The translations under genes were made by a program, and so were the position numbers. From positions 7,137,001 to 7,197,000 of the forward strand of contig NC_134025.1 of assembly GCF_964204645.1 (NCBI RefSeq): a DNA stretch of 60,000 nucleotides. The letters run 5' to 3'. This DNA is from Tubulanus polymorphus (taxonomy: Eukaryota > Nemertea > Palaeonemertea > Tubulaniformes > Tubulanidae). Shown here piece after piece: positions 49,701-60,000 of the stretch (the stretch's first letter is position 1; each line of letters opens with the position of its first letter). The notes beneath the pieces were generated by a model. That model saw nothing but the letters and a program-made list of their open reading frames with translations. It was not told the DNA's origin and ran no database searches.

Positions 49701-52700
49701 TTTTATGCCTTCGAATCAACTCCAAAACGGGCGTTTCAGGTTTTCATGGACGTCATGGTGAGCGCGTGTTATATTCAAGGGATAGATACGGTGCCATCAA
49801 AAGCAGTACTTCAATAATCATACGATCGGTTTAAGTAAGACATCACATGAATGCCACGTACGGTGAATTACTTCCAACCGATTTATCGCGTTAAGAAATG
49901 AATGATCATTTGGCGCGAAGTTGTTTCCGAGAAGAAACACAAGTCCGATGACACGTTGTCATATATACATGTATATAATACTTTTTGTGTATAACTGTTG
50001 ACATTAAGATGATACAATATTTGCATCTTATAGGCGTATACTTGCCCTGGGCGCAACTAAATCTTGAACGGCATTCGATATATTAATATTGCTGCGCCAT
50101 TCACAGAATCGTTCATTCACCACAGGGTCGATTGAATTGACGCATTTACCTTGGATAACGATTTATTTTAATACATATTTTCTACGCCCTATATCTGTTT
50201 ATTCAGATTTCGAATTCAGAAAGTTGACGATCATCTAGATGATCGTAATCACTCAATCGCGTTGTAATTAAGCCCTACCTTAATTCCGCAATTGATTACA
50301 ATGAGCTTTTGGCTTTCGAAATTCTCCGAAAAAAATTATTATCTTAACTTTTTACCGGTTTCGACCGATTTCACATTGTCGAGGAGATCGCGGAATAATA
50401 CCAACGATGTTCTGTCAATCGCGAGAATGAAATCGTAACGTACGACCGTCATTCCAGGCGAACATAAATTCGAATGCACGTCAAGAATCGAGAATCACCC
50501 CTTAATCATCGCGGAAACTAGTGTTATTTCGGCATCACGATTCGCGTATTTCAAGTGTAATTACGCGGTGTTCGTCTTTTAGCGCGCTAACTGCGGCAAT
50601 TGAGTGCCAGTCAATGAAACCACATCCGAGATTATTGATGACATGATTGGCTAATGCACATTCACTCACCTACGGATAAAACCTTCCTGCAAAAAGCATC
50701 TTTTGTCGTATCGTTTGTGAGTCCCTATAATGAACTAAAGAAGCCTCTCAGGGGACGATGTCATTTTGAAATCCAGAAAACCTAAGACGTTGAAATCGAA
50801 AGCCATAAATTGTCATTGTACCATTGAAGCTATTAGTTCTAGAGAAATTCTACTTTACCGCGTTAAAATACATATCAAAGCACTCTTTTATTAAGAGTTT
50901 TCAGCTAGGAAATCGTGCTGGAAATTGTTTTTAAGATATGAAGTTGTGGCGCCAGAAGCGCGGAAGGAAGGTATCAATTGTTCGTAAGTTTATTCTGATT
51001 GAAATTTTCTCGGATTGAATCAGAAATTTGAATCAGGCGTCGCCCAAAGCTACGTAGAACCGCGATTCTGTATTTACCCGCCGTGATGGAATCGTCGTGT
51101 AACTTACGACGCGCATATTGAAAATTGAAATTGAAATTCGAAGTAAAATCGACACGCTGAACTACCTTCATGTATTCTATTCTATAACCTAAGTACACAG
51201 ACCGCGCACTATAGGTCACATTGTAAAGTTAAGGTAATGAAGCGATTTACCCCACTTCAAACTGGTATCATCTATAAATTGGCTTACAAACCTCTCGCGA
51301 GTAAGTTTGCAATCTATATTTACTATGAAAATTTTTTAAAGAAGGCAATTTTTCTACTGTTTCGAAAATTATTGACCCCACACCAGTCATTTCATAAGCA
51401 AAGATGTACAACATGGACGCACAAACTCTACACTCGGCCCTTCTTCTAAACCAAACATGGACTCAATAACGAAAATGAGCGGCTTTATCGTTTCACGTCC
51501 CTTCGCTTTAGATTCGATGTAGAGGCAAATGGTGTTAGTGGTGTGCGTTTGACAAACTGTTTAACTATACATTATTCCAGTTCAAACCGATTTTCATTCG
51601 ATCTGTTTTGGTCCTGCGGATATTTCATTCATATCATACAGCGACGATAGATCGTGTGTAGGTTATCGGAGAAACAGTGAGGCAATTAAATATCGGGCGA
51701 TAATTAATTGTACATAGATCAGCCCCATTTGTAGGAACAAGGCTGCGTCATTAATCTTTGCGTTCTGCGGCCGTTCATTACCAACACGCTGCGATTCGTA
51801 ATAAAAACGGCTTAGAGGCGTTAGCGTACGCGCGTGTTCGTGTTCAAAATATCGGCTCGAACACGGATTTTCAATCAACGACCGAGTTTCGTTTTAATCA
51901 AAATCGAGAGGCCTCCGCACCGGCGTTCAATGGGCCGTAATTCGAGCATTATCGACGGATGCGGCCGAGTGAATGGATGACGCGACGTGAACTGTGCCTG
52001 GAACCGCACGGCGCGCGGATACCAACTAGCGACAATCACCTCTGGGTAGACACTCTTCATGACGTAACCATGCCGTAGCGCACTAACCGTAATAAACCAA
52101 TAAAATTGTTACTTCCAAATTAATTGATCCAGTAATATCAATATGCATGCACGCGCGTGTATCAATAACACCATTAATGGCTACTTCGAATGTACTTTGA
52201 CCTTAGATACCCCGAACAAAGGTGACCGAGAAAAATCTTTTCGAAATTCGAAGTCACTCGATTGAGAGGTCTTAAGCGAAATATATTCGGAAATTTAGTT
52301 AGTGAGACCCACCAGAAAAACAATAGCTCCCATCGTTGTCGCGTCGAGGCTTATTTGCCTCTCATTGCTATAACACCGCGTGCTCTCATTAAAGGACAGT
52401 TCAACCGGGAAGTTTCATGTGCCTAATCAAAGTCACGCATTTGGTGTTCCATTGGGCATATTTCACCACGACGACTTTGCCCTTAAATATTCAGACACGC
52501 AGTGTCACAAATAATTAAAACCTTATCAATTATTAAAATGAGCAATTATCATTCGTTTTATGGCTATAGCGTATTTAATCTTTCGTGCTAGCAGTGAACG
52601 ACGTTACCATAAAACCACAGATGAATAAGCAGTGAATATTTCTAGACCCAGATTTATTCTCCAAATGAATGTTATCACATCGTAGAAATTCCAAGTATGA

Positions 52701-52762
52701 TTAGCAAATTGTACCATCAATCACAATGTGCTTAAGTAATCCTGAATATTAAACATATTTTG
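49701..52762. other. Non-genic stretch
   Basis: Contains a 20-bp palindrome (50227-50246), a 17-nt candidate microexon (50670-50686, minus) and a GC-richer patch at 51650-52080 with overlapping ORFs on both strands. No gene supported. Confidence 0.5.
50227..50246. repeat. 20-bp perfect palindrome
   Basis: ACGATCATCTAGATGATCGT is exactly self-complementary. It could be a dimeric protein-binding site or cruciform. Nothing around it identifies a role. Confidence 0.9.
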
Positions 52763-53020
52763 CAAGGGGTGAATCCAGAGGGCTTTTGGTGCTAGAGAAC
52801 CCCCCTCCCTCCTGGGAAAATTTCCTTCGTCGTGTAATTCATATTCGGTTTTTCAACTCTACTTTTCAAGTACGAATATGAAATGATCGAGTAGGGCCTA
52901 AAATGCTCAAAATGCATGAAAATAAGAGTAATTTTTAGGGATTTCTTGTGGATGTCAAGCAGAGCCAAGCAACCCCCCCCCCCCCCCCTAGAGAAAAAAC
53001 CCTGGATCCGTCCCTCAGTG
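52763..53020. mobile_element. Non-autonomous DNA element with GGATCCAGGG-type ends and C16 run
   Basis: Left CAAGGGGTGAATCCAGAGGG and right (reverse complement) CACTGAGGGACGGATCCAGGG share an imperfect terminal inverted repeat of about 20 bp. Inside the right end are C16 (52973-52988) and CTAGAGAAAAAACCC, paired with GGCTTTTGGTGCTAGAG on the left. No ORF. 'GGATCCGYCCCT' ends are a familiar signature of small DNA transposons in marine invertebrates. Confidence 0.65.
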
Positions 53021-53923
53021 CAATCTCAACTATACTCAACAAATAACAAGTACTAGGAATATAAGGCTATTGGAGAAGAACCTCAGTTCTCTTTCTATTG
53101 TGGTTTTCACAATCTACAAACCAAAAGACAGAAATCTCAAAAACGCGCGCCAACACATTTGGAATCGTTTACCGAACACCTGAAGATTCAAAATAGCGAA
53201 CGAAGTTAAATTTATCTCAAAGTGACATTTGAAATAAACGAGCTAAAACGCGCGTCGATTAAGGCTCTATAAATCAAGCAGCACTGCTGATTACTAAATA
53301 CCCTACTGTTTACTCAACTACCTGTTCTTTACAAATCAGCAGTGTATGAATTCAATTTTCAAACTAAACGAGCTTTTCGCATTCATGTGACGCTTAAACT
53401 GAAAGATGAACTGAACGGCGTTTGTTAATGACAGCGTTGTCTCGACGAATCAGTTGATCACAATATCTTATCTTAAACATACATACTGTGTATTCATTTT
53501 CCATATCATTTTAGACGGAAGACACGTGGCAGAAACCATCAGAAATATTTCTATATTCTAATAAACATTTTGTTCAACTATTGTGGGAATTTATTCTCTC
53601 GACTTATGTGAATCGGATGATGGTTAATGGCTTAAGTTCGGTGAAAGAATATTGCAATGTAAAATACTCAGCTCCACACAAACATATAAGGTAACATATA
53701 CAAAACAGAGTTACAATATAACAAACACAGAAAGACGACATCATCGTGTTTGGTGTTTCCAAATTCTAACGTCGATGATTAAACAAGATCTTTTTTACTA
53801 TGTACATGCGTATTGTTAACCAATGAGCGAAATAGAAAGGCAATTCGCAGCAAATGTTTGATAGGTGAACACTTTTTATCCAAATATTTCTGTGTCGAAG
53901 GAGCGATACAAAAGCAATTGTAA
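53021..53923. other. Region downstream of the CBM96-like gene
   Basis: Expected to hold the 3' UTR of the minus-strand gene and possibly a downstream exon if the GTAAGTG donor is used. No further exon was recognised. AT-rich. Confidence 0.45.
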
Positions 53924-53989
53924 CTAAGCGATGAAGATAGCTAAGCAAAGCGACGACGACAAAGCAAGCAGCAGCGGCAGTAACGACAT
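53924..53989 (-). other. In-frame hydrophobic tail after the TAG of the CBM96-like gene
   Basis: Directly after the TAG of the CBM96-like ORF the same frame stays open for 21 codons (MSLLPLLLALSSSLCLAIFIA) and closes at a second TAG. Composition is GC-rich and strongly hydrophobic, like a GPI-attachment signal or a membrane anchor, unlike the AT-rich sequence around it. It would be translated only by stop readthrough, on an allele without the stop, or after an assembly correction. It may also be fortuitous, because another frame over the same DNA is hydrophobic too. Confidence 0.35.
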
Positions 53990-54676
53990 CTAACACTTAC
54001 TAGTTTCGACTCTCAACTCGGGTCTAACGTCCTCATTCTTGTTGTACAACGATGCAATGAAGAAACCGTCCAACTTCCACGAATCGGTCCAAATCCTTAA
54101 ATTGAACCTTTTCGCTCTCGATTCGATCGCCTCTTTCAGGAAATCCGTCACGTCGATTTCGACGATATTCTCCAGTTTGCAGCGGGTATAAGCTAGTTCG
54201 GCCGTCTTGAAATCTGGCGTCATTGTATTGCGCGAAAAGATCATCGGGTCATCCCAACTCTGGTTTTTCGGCATATGTTCCACGTAGATTTTATGAACTT
54301 CATTTTGTTTCGGCGGTTGATAGGTAACGTTGTTTTCCTTAGTGGTAGCACCGCCGCCGTGTTTCAACATTTCCACGTCGACTTTTTCACCTTTGCGGAC
54401 ACAGTGCCCGTAAAGCCGTAGCTGTGAACTACGTACCAAACCCACTTCGCCGTAGATCGATTCGTTCACCGAATCCAGTTTAAAACCCATGAACATTGTC
54501 GATTTGATATCCACTTTGAATATGGACATCTTATCCCTAACGCGGTGGCTACTCCAGACTGTGTTGCCTCGGTATAGATCGTTCGACACGGGTTCGAGAC
54601 TGATCAATTTCGATTGAACAGTCAGCAGTCGCAGGTATAATCCAAAAAGCAGCGATAGAACCTTCCAAACTGCCAT
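53990..54676 (-). CDS. Secreted protein with CBM96/DNRLRE-like beta-sandwich domain
   Basis: Uninterrupted frame of 228 codons from ATG to TAG. The chosen ATG has a good context (ACAATGG). An in-frame TTG seven codons upstream is not a likely eukaryotic start. Residues 1-22 form a signal peptide (VLSLLFGLYLRLLTV core). The body, residues 28-225, follows the CBM96/DNRLRE plan: MFMGFKLDSV (61-70), SQLRLYGHC (84-92), the tryptophan of NQSWDDP (138-144), the helix-like VEIDVTDFLKEAIES (172-186), NLRIWTD (192-198) and the closing RPELRVE (218-224), which matches the typical 'asre..rPeLvv' end. N-glycosylation sequons lie at N71, N116 and N138; cysteines at 92, 166 and 228. Known relatives bind polysaccharide, so an extracellular or cell-surface carbohydrate-binding role is inferred. 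No intron is needed. A GTAAGTG donor overlaps the last codons, and a hydrophobic tail follows the stop in frame (separate entry), so the true C-terminus is uncertain. The ORF is certain in sequence; the fold call rests on motif pattern alone. Confidence 0.72.
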   Translation of the reverse strand: MAVWKVLSLLFGLYLRLLTVQSKLISLEPVSNDLYRGNTVWSSHRVRDKMSIFKVDIKSTMFMGFKLDSVNESIYGEVGLVRSSQLRLYGHCVRKGEKVDVEMLKHGGGATTKENNVTYQPPKQNEVHKIYVEHMPKNQSWDDPMIFSRNTMTPDFKTAELAYTRCKLENIVEIDVTDFLKEAIESRAKRFNLRIWTDSWKLDGFFIASLYNKNEDVRPELRVETSKC

Positions 54677-55542
54677 TGTAAAAGAGTCCGCCAACAACTA
54701 CATCTCCAACCGGCCAATTTGCACGAGGAACGCGTGTTTGAGATCACATGAACCAAATCACAATCTGAAAGTAGATAGATTGATGAAAATTAAGTTAACA
54801 AATTATAACAGTGGTAGACGTATCTGTAAGTAAAGGGGGCCCACTGAAAATTACATCCAAATAACTTGAATACTGGATAAAAGTAAATAGCACTACTAGA
54901 ACTTGTACGCTTCTGGCCATACAAAATACAACCAAGGCGTAATATGATGTAGTTATCAAGCACCGTCAATGCTCTACTAATAGCTTAACCATATGGTCTG
55001 CTAAAATGAATGTTTCTGTCTGTCTTTCACTTTGTAAAGAGAACCGTGTTTTCGTGACTCAAAATTTGCCGGGCAGAACTCGATCGTAATGTACCCGATA
55101 AAAAAGATCTCAGTATTAACCGAAAGCGACGATCATAGCCCAAAGCATACACAGTTTATTGGCAATCATTCAAAGAATCGCCGTTTACTTAATTCCCGAT
55201 TCGCATTTATACACGACGCCAATGAAGGAACGCTTATAAAATTGGCTACAACGTGTATTACTTTTCTATATTCTCATCATATTCATTCGTTCATCCCGCA
55301 GTTAAACTCTTACTCACCCCCCTGACGCGTACGTTATAACCGTGATAGTGACAGTGACAGGTTGTACCTGCAGCTCATGTCGAGGATACTTTTGTTATTT
55401 CGCTAACCTAAAGCTACAATTCGCCGGCTAATTATCACCAATGAAAAAAAAGATTAGCCCAATTAAAGTAGGACGCCGCAGAAATATGAATATGATTTTT
55501 GCACATTCCAGATAATTACGGAGATTCTGCGTAACTGATTAA
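54677..55542. other. Region upstream of the CBM96-like gene
   Basis: Should contain its promoter and 5' UTR; no TATA box or initiator stands out. A 78-codon plus-strand ORF (55089-55325, MYPIKKISVLTESDDHSP...) is protein-like but has no support beyond openness. Confidence 0.4.
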
Positions 55543-55611
55543 TCTCTCTCTTCCTCTTTCCCACTCCCTCTCTCCCTCCCGCCGCCTCTTCCTCCCTTTC
55601 TCCCTCCCCTC
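55543..55611. repeat. Polypyrimidine (CT-rich) tract
   Basis: About 69 bases almost wholly C/T, with only a few interrupting purines. It could act as a triplex-forming region or a long pyrimidine tract. Arg/Glu-rich minus-strand ORFs over it are artefacts. Confidence 0.9.
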
Positions 55612-55758
55612 GATTTGTAGTATATGAACCGATCGCAGCCATGGAAAAACAATTAACAAGCACCATATAGCGCGCATGATATACTCTCGCAAAGAACTCG
55701 GGAAAGTGTTGTAAACCACCATTGATAAGCTTAACTCAAGAGTCGGGTTCCACTTCAG

Positions 55759-55955
55759 GGAAGCAATCGACACCTGTCGAGATCAAATTGACAAAAAAGT
55801 TGAGGAAACCTTCTCTTTCGATAGAAGCTGCCAACATTCCACCGCGTAAACAAGCGACAACCCCAAGAGATAATACCTTTACATCCATATTCGCGTTGTA
55901 CGACTATACTACAAATGTCGTGCAAGAAACTTATGTGAATTTGACCGCGCCGTAA
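55759..55955 (+). CDS. Candidate terminal exon, polar tail-like peptide, unrecognised
   Basis: After a reasonable acceptor (GGGTTCCACTTCAG) a phase-1 frame runs 64 codons to TAA. The peptide is polar and protein-like: KQSTPVEIKLTKKLRKPSLS, then IPPRKQATTPRD, FALYDYTTNVVQETYVNLTAP. It resembles a cytoplasmic C-terminal tail, basic and Ser/Thr/Pro-rich with tyrosines, but has no diagnostic motif. The frame is open upstream of the acceptor back to a TGA near 55679. No partner exon upstream on this strand was identified; the nearest firm gene is on the opposite strand. Confidence 0.3.
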
Positions 55956-57674
55956 GGCTCAAATAGAATCTGTACAACATCCATTTTTCTTCTCAACACT
56001 GATTGATGAATATCTCCGTGACACAAGTAGCCCCAAAGCCATCAGCTTACCCTCCAATTAATTATAAACATTTGATCGATCTTCGTTGACCATTTGCTGT
56101 GACATGATCATTAACCAGGCCTCGCGGGATCAGATAAGCCCGTTTAGACTTTTTAGTGCCACTCGCTGGGGACCGCAGCTTGTCAATAAAACTAAGTCTC
56201 TCGCGCTGATTTTTTGAAAGCGATTTCGCGCCGGACCCGTCACGGCACTGAAAAAGACCGACCTGTCAAGATATCGCATTACGGGAAACGAACTGTTTAA
56301 AGACGTTTAACGGCAATGCGATACATTTATCATAGTTCCCCCTGACAACACGCGGGTAAATGTCGATAAGCGATTCCATTGGTCAATGCCTGCAACTGAA
56401 CTCACCAGAGAACGAGATGCAATCATAACTGATAATACGTTGCGGGTTTTTCACTTTAAAGATTCCCAATATCGGAACGGTCCCAGCGCAGGGAAATCAT
56501 TAGTAGGGTAACGTAGTAATTTCATAGTATTCGGACTACGTGAGAGACCGCGGAGTGAGTCAGTGATCGGGGTTCTAACGATCAATCAATCGCACCGAGC
56601 TGGGCTTATCGAATGGCCGCCATTGAATAGCCGGATAATTGATAACAGTACGAATTAGTGGCCCCGATATCGTTCATAAAACGTAATTAACTTATCGCTG
56701 AGCTTACGATTGTTACTGATACGGCGCGATGCTCCGATTGATTTACATCGAGAGCGCACCGCCATTGTCGTCTGTTTGTAATCGCTATCAACTACCGGCC
56801 AACGACAATTTCTCTTCAGCGAACATGACCCCGAACCAACCCTATACAATTCAGTAAACTAATGGAAGCCCGAAGCGAAGCGATTGATATTTAATTTCCA
56901 AAAAGAAAAAAAAACTTGTATAGATTGTTTCACCGGTCGATTATGAGTAAGCAGACGATCTGAGGTCAGCGCGGTTGGAGATGGTCAACCAGGAGGGCCA
57001 GGTGATGTTGCATTAAAACAATCAATGCTGTACATGACAGATCATTCACGCTGAACCACAAGAGATTTGACACATGAAAAAGATCGCACGCTTAGAATCG
57101 ACGCACGTTATTCCCACTCGATAATAAAAGTACGAAGTGTAACTAACAATTCATAACACGTGGTTCACTTTATCCAAGAAGATCGAAGAAAGCCAGGGCC
57201 GGTTTTATAGACTGGTTGTAACTTAAACCACAGACCTTGATAATCCAACAATTTGACTCGAGAATTCTAAATGCGATGATTACGAAATAGTATGTTTCCT
57301 TATAAAACGCTTCCCTGGGAAACAAAAATCAATTATAGTCAACTGTGAATGTTTATCAGTTTACACAATACTCATATTCCATTCTAGCGACAACGTATCA
57401 GCAATAATAACCCAAGATGTACTTGCGATTTAATTGCGGCAAAACGTAAATAACGGAAGTCTGCGCTACCTAATAGGGAAACTTAAAGCGCGAATGAGTC
57501 ATAGAAGTGGTGAAGCTGAGAGGTTTTGAAAGTGACAGGTAAGAAGGAAAGGGATCCTCGACATTGAGTAGTGTTTCCAAGGGCTTGGTACACGTACCCG
57601 GAATAGACGTTTGTCAACTGACTAGCTTACAACAACAGGTATCTAGTGAAATGGTATCTTTGTTGTTCTCTTAG
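55956..57674. other. Non-genic stretch with CpG-rich, motif-dense patch
   Basis: 56100-56870 is CpG-rich and dense in GATAA, CCATTG and a GATCAATCAATCG (PBX/EXD-like) site at about 56580. A minus-strand GTGAGTTCAG donor lies at 56404 inside a short ORF starting MIASRSL. It may be a cis-regulatory element; no gene supported. Confidence 0.35.
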
Positions 57675-57966
57675 AAGGTGTTGCGACACATTAAATAAAG
57701 AATTCTCGCATTCTCACTTACGTTACATCAAAAGTTATTTGAATCTCAAATTCAGTTCGGAAAGTTACGTTTTAGTGACATCTAGACAACAGGGAAAACA
57801 TTTAAAAGAATCGTCTTGTTTTATTCACGAGCAGTACGTGTACTGCCGGTCGGGATGTTTCCAGGGGCTAATAATATGGTATAACCGTATGGTAATTATT
57901 CGATACCGATCATTGCTCATTACTTTTCAATTATTCACTTTCACCGGCGCTAATAAAACCCAGTGA
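57675..57966 (+). CDS. Candidate terminal exon behind a strong 3' splice site, unrecognised
   Basis: A pyrimidine-rich acceptor (ATCTTTGTTGTTCTCTTAG) precedes a phase-1 frame of 96 codons ending in TGA. It contains RCCDTLNKEF, the Cys cluster SSCFIHEQYVYCRSGC and a hydrophobic Tyr/Ile-rich end. No domain is recognised. The length is not exceptional for chance in this composition, so support comes mainly from the splice signal. Confidence 0.22.
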
Positions 57967-59572
57967 AACTATGCTGGCGGGTACAGTCGACGGCCAACAC
58001 ACGAATGACCACGATATGCCATTAAAACCCGACGATTCATCAAACCAAATCCATACACGCGCTTACGACGATAAAATGAAAAATCTTAATCGCGTAATTT
58101 ATCGACATTTAAATTCCCCGTCTGACAGCGTCGGCTTTTAACCGCAAGCAAAGATCGTATCACCTGCAGATAACTTGTCAGTCACATTCTATACATACAT
58201 TTGATGTTCGATACTACAGTATTCACACGATTAAAACAACTAATACATTTCGAATCTTAGCTAACGAGCTTTTGTTTTAGAAATATACCGCAAAAACTAC
58301 TTGAAGTGTAGAATGAATTAGAAGCGACGCTTTAGATATTTTCCCGGCAGCGACGATGAATTTGATTAATTCTCGAGATATTGCGGAAATTCAATTAATT
58401 ACCGAAATAAGCGCACGATTTCGTAGTATTCGACAAAACGAGACGATGATATCAGATTCTAAAATCCGAATTAAAACTGACTCGTATTTAAGCGCGTCCG
58501 GAGTGGAATGATAATTTTGCGTTAGTATTTGATACGATCCTATTGATTAGAAGTTAATCTTCTTCCATTCCAATATCGAGTGCTTAGCGCTGTTAAATGG
58601 ACCGTCCATAAACACAAGTTTGGATTACCGATGCGTATATTATGCCGAGTACCGCGTGACGTCACCAAGACTAGCTCCCAGGGTTGCCATATCTTCTAAA
58701 CTATATCAAACGCTGTATCCGTTAGCAACCGCATCGTTCAGTCCCAACAAAACTAATCGCGTTGGCCAAACTTTACGCAATCTATAGTAAACTCAAACGG
58801 AGCGGTTGAATGCAATTTAAACGATGTTTCGCGTAGGTGGAATTTACACAAGAATAGACGAGAACCAACGTCAACAGTCATCAACGCAGTTTGATTCGTT
58901 TCAGATAAACTTTTAATGAAAAATAGAACAAAACGCAACGCAGTCTAAGAGAAATTTAGCGCTTTAAATAAGTCATTATGTTCTCCCCATAGTAGCATAT
59001 AGGTAAACGAAATTTAATAGCTAAATTCAATGGCTATGACTGTTTTGTGACAAAAGAGCGCCATTAATGGAAAGAAAATAGTTCATTAGGTTGACTCCTT
59101 AGTTATCGGTAACGTAGAAATCTTGATTTGGACACATTGAACGCAGTGACGTAACGATTATGCAGGGCAAGGAGTCGGTGACTGAAACATATCAAAATTC
59201 ATTATGAAAACAAAACACGGCTGCGGGTGCTCGACTAAATGTTCTCAGTCAGTGGCTGAGCCAGATAAAACGGAAGCAAGTCCCTTTTCAGAGGATTACA
59301 CGGACTTCGTGTAAGAAGACAACTACGTTAACTGAGTCATTTGGAAAAAGTCTAATCCGTCTTTTAACCGTCTTTTGGTCTTATGTGTCTACAGAACCAT
59401 GATCGGTATATCATAATGTACCGTGTTGTAAACCCAGTAAAAACCAAAATCCATATGTATTCATGCTAACTTGAAATGACGAAACAATAACGTTTCTAAT
59501 GATGTTTGAATACCCTTTTGTTGTTGAATGTACGCATCTTATTAATTGTAACTATAAACGGCTTTATGAAAT
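57967..59572. other. Non-genic stretch
   Basis: No supported gene. 58000-58700 is slightly GC-richer with isolated motif hits such as AACCGCAAG (RUNX-like, about 58140). The rest is AT-rich. Confidence 0.5.
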
Positions 59573-59645
59573 CAGCGTGGCTGAGTGGGGACGATTGTGG
59601 ACGGTGGTTCAAAGATCGAATCCTCGCATGGCTGGCCGATCGATG
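59573..59645 (+). repeat. tRNA-like pol III module with consensus A and B boxes (SINE head)
   Basis: TGGCTGAGTGG (59578-59588) is a perfect A box, and GATCGAATC (59614-59622) is a consensus B box at tRNA spacing, ending in the CGAATCCTCG shared with two other modules. The flanks do not form an acceptor stem, so a Ser/Leu-tRNA-derived SINE or pseudogene is likelier than a tRNA gene. Confidence 0.55.
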
Positions 59646-60000
59646 ATTTAAACTCGGTAATCTGCGTTTCTATGTTTTTCTAAAATTGCCTTATTATAGA
59701 AACAAACAGCTAAGCGATCAATTTTCACTTCTTTCAACGATTTTTGTTATATGACAATGAACGACGATACCATTTAGATTGCATCTACCAAAGAGACAAG
59801 ACAAGTCGCCGACTGTTTACCGTTTGAAATTTTCCAACTGTTCCCAATGACAAGAGAAAATAGCGCGTGTGACACATGACGATATTAATACGATCCCGGG
59901 AGACACCGAGTGCGCATGAAATTATTTCTTTTCTGTCGTATGAATAAACAACGAGCAATAAATCAAATCATTGATCAGCGAAATCCGACGGAATTTCAAA
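59646..60000. other. Non-genic end of window
   Basis: AT-rich sequence, possibly the body of the preceding SINE-like element for its first part. Nothing else identified. Confidence 0.5.

Noticed and set aside
53990-54000. Possible 11-nt intron GTAAGTGTTAG between the CBM96-like ORF and its tail
   Set aside because: Far below spliceosomal intron size; removal also shifts the frame.
55463-55773. Arg/Glu-rich minus-strand ORFs
   Set aside because: Translation of the polypyrimidine tract.
1-60000. CRISPR array, phage, operon or bacterial defence system
   Set aside because: No spaced direct repeats, no clustered co-directional ORFs, and clear eukaryotic splice signals.

Overview
The window looks like nuclear DNA from an invertebrate animal, most plausibly a marine lophotrochozoan such as a mollusc. 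The phylum is inference. The evidence is AT-rich, gene-poor sequence with no operons, isolated short exons flanked by GTAAGT/AG splice signals, extracellular mosaic domains (MAM and LDL-receptor class A) on phase-1 exons, short inverted-repeat DNA elements with CAGGGGCCAGTT- and CAGGGCTGCC-type ends, and tRNA-like pol III modules. I see no rRNA gene, intact tRNA gene, CRISPR array, or autonomous transposase or reverse transcriptase.

Three coding features are firm, all on the minus strand. A 228-codon ORF at 53990-54676 encodes a secreted protein with a CBM96/DNRLRE-like beta-sandwich. A complete LDL-receptor class A exon lies at 39038-39145. The opening exon of a MAM domain lies at 15000-15134. 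The last two are both symmetric phase-1 exons on one strand about 24 kb apart, so they may belong to one large mosaic receptor gene or to two neighbours; the window does not decide. A GC-rich, Cys-containing terminal exon at 42407-42589 (minus) is probably real but unrecognised. Weaker candidates are plus-strand open frames behind strong 3' splice sites at 22674, 55759 and 57675, and a minus-strand ORF at 24514-24750.

Layout: 0-15 kb is mostly non-coding, with one inverted-repeat element (5961-6232) and a tRNA-like module near 8.8 kb. 15-27 kb holds the MAM exon, two miniature inverted-repeat elements and a long foldback with tRNA-like arms. 27-42 kb is sparse, with CpG-rich patches, an RFX-type X-box near 38.4 kb and the LDLa exon. 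42-53 kb holds the unrecognised terminal exon, microsatellites, further miniature elements and a LINE-like tail. 53-60 kb holds the CBM96-like gene, a polypyrimidine tract, a CpG-rich patch that may be regulatory, and a tRNA-like module at the end.

Most other open frames are 60-100 codons, match chance expectation for this base composition, and are not annotated. The main points of interest are the ambiguous C-terminus of the intronless CBM96-like gene, the possible giant MAM/LDLa gene, and the set of non-autonomous elements.
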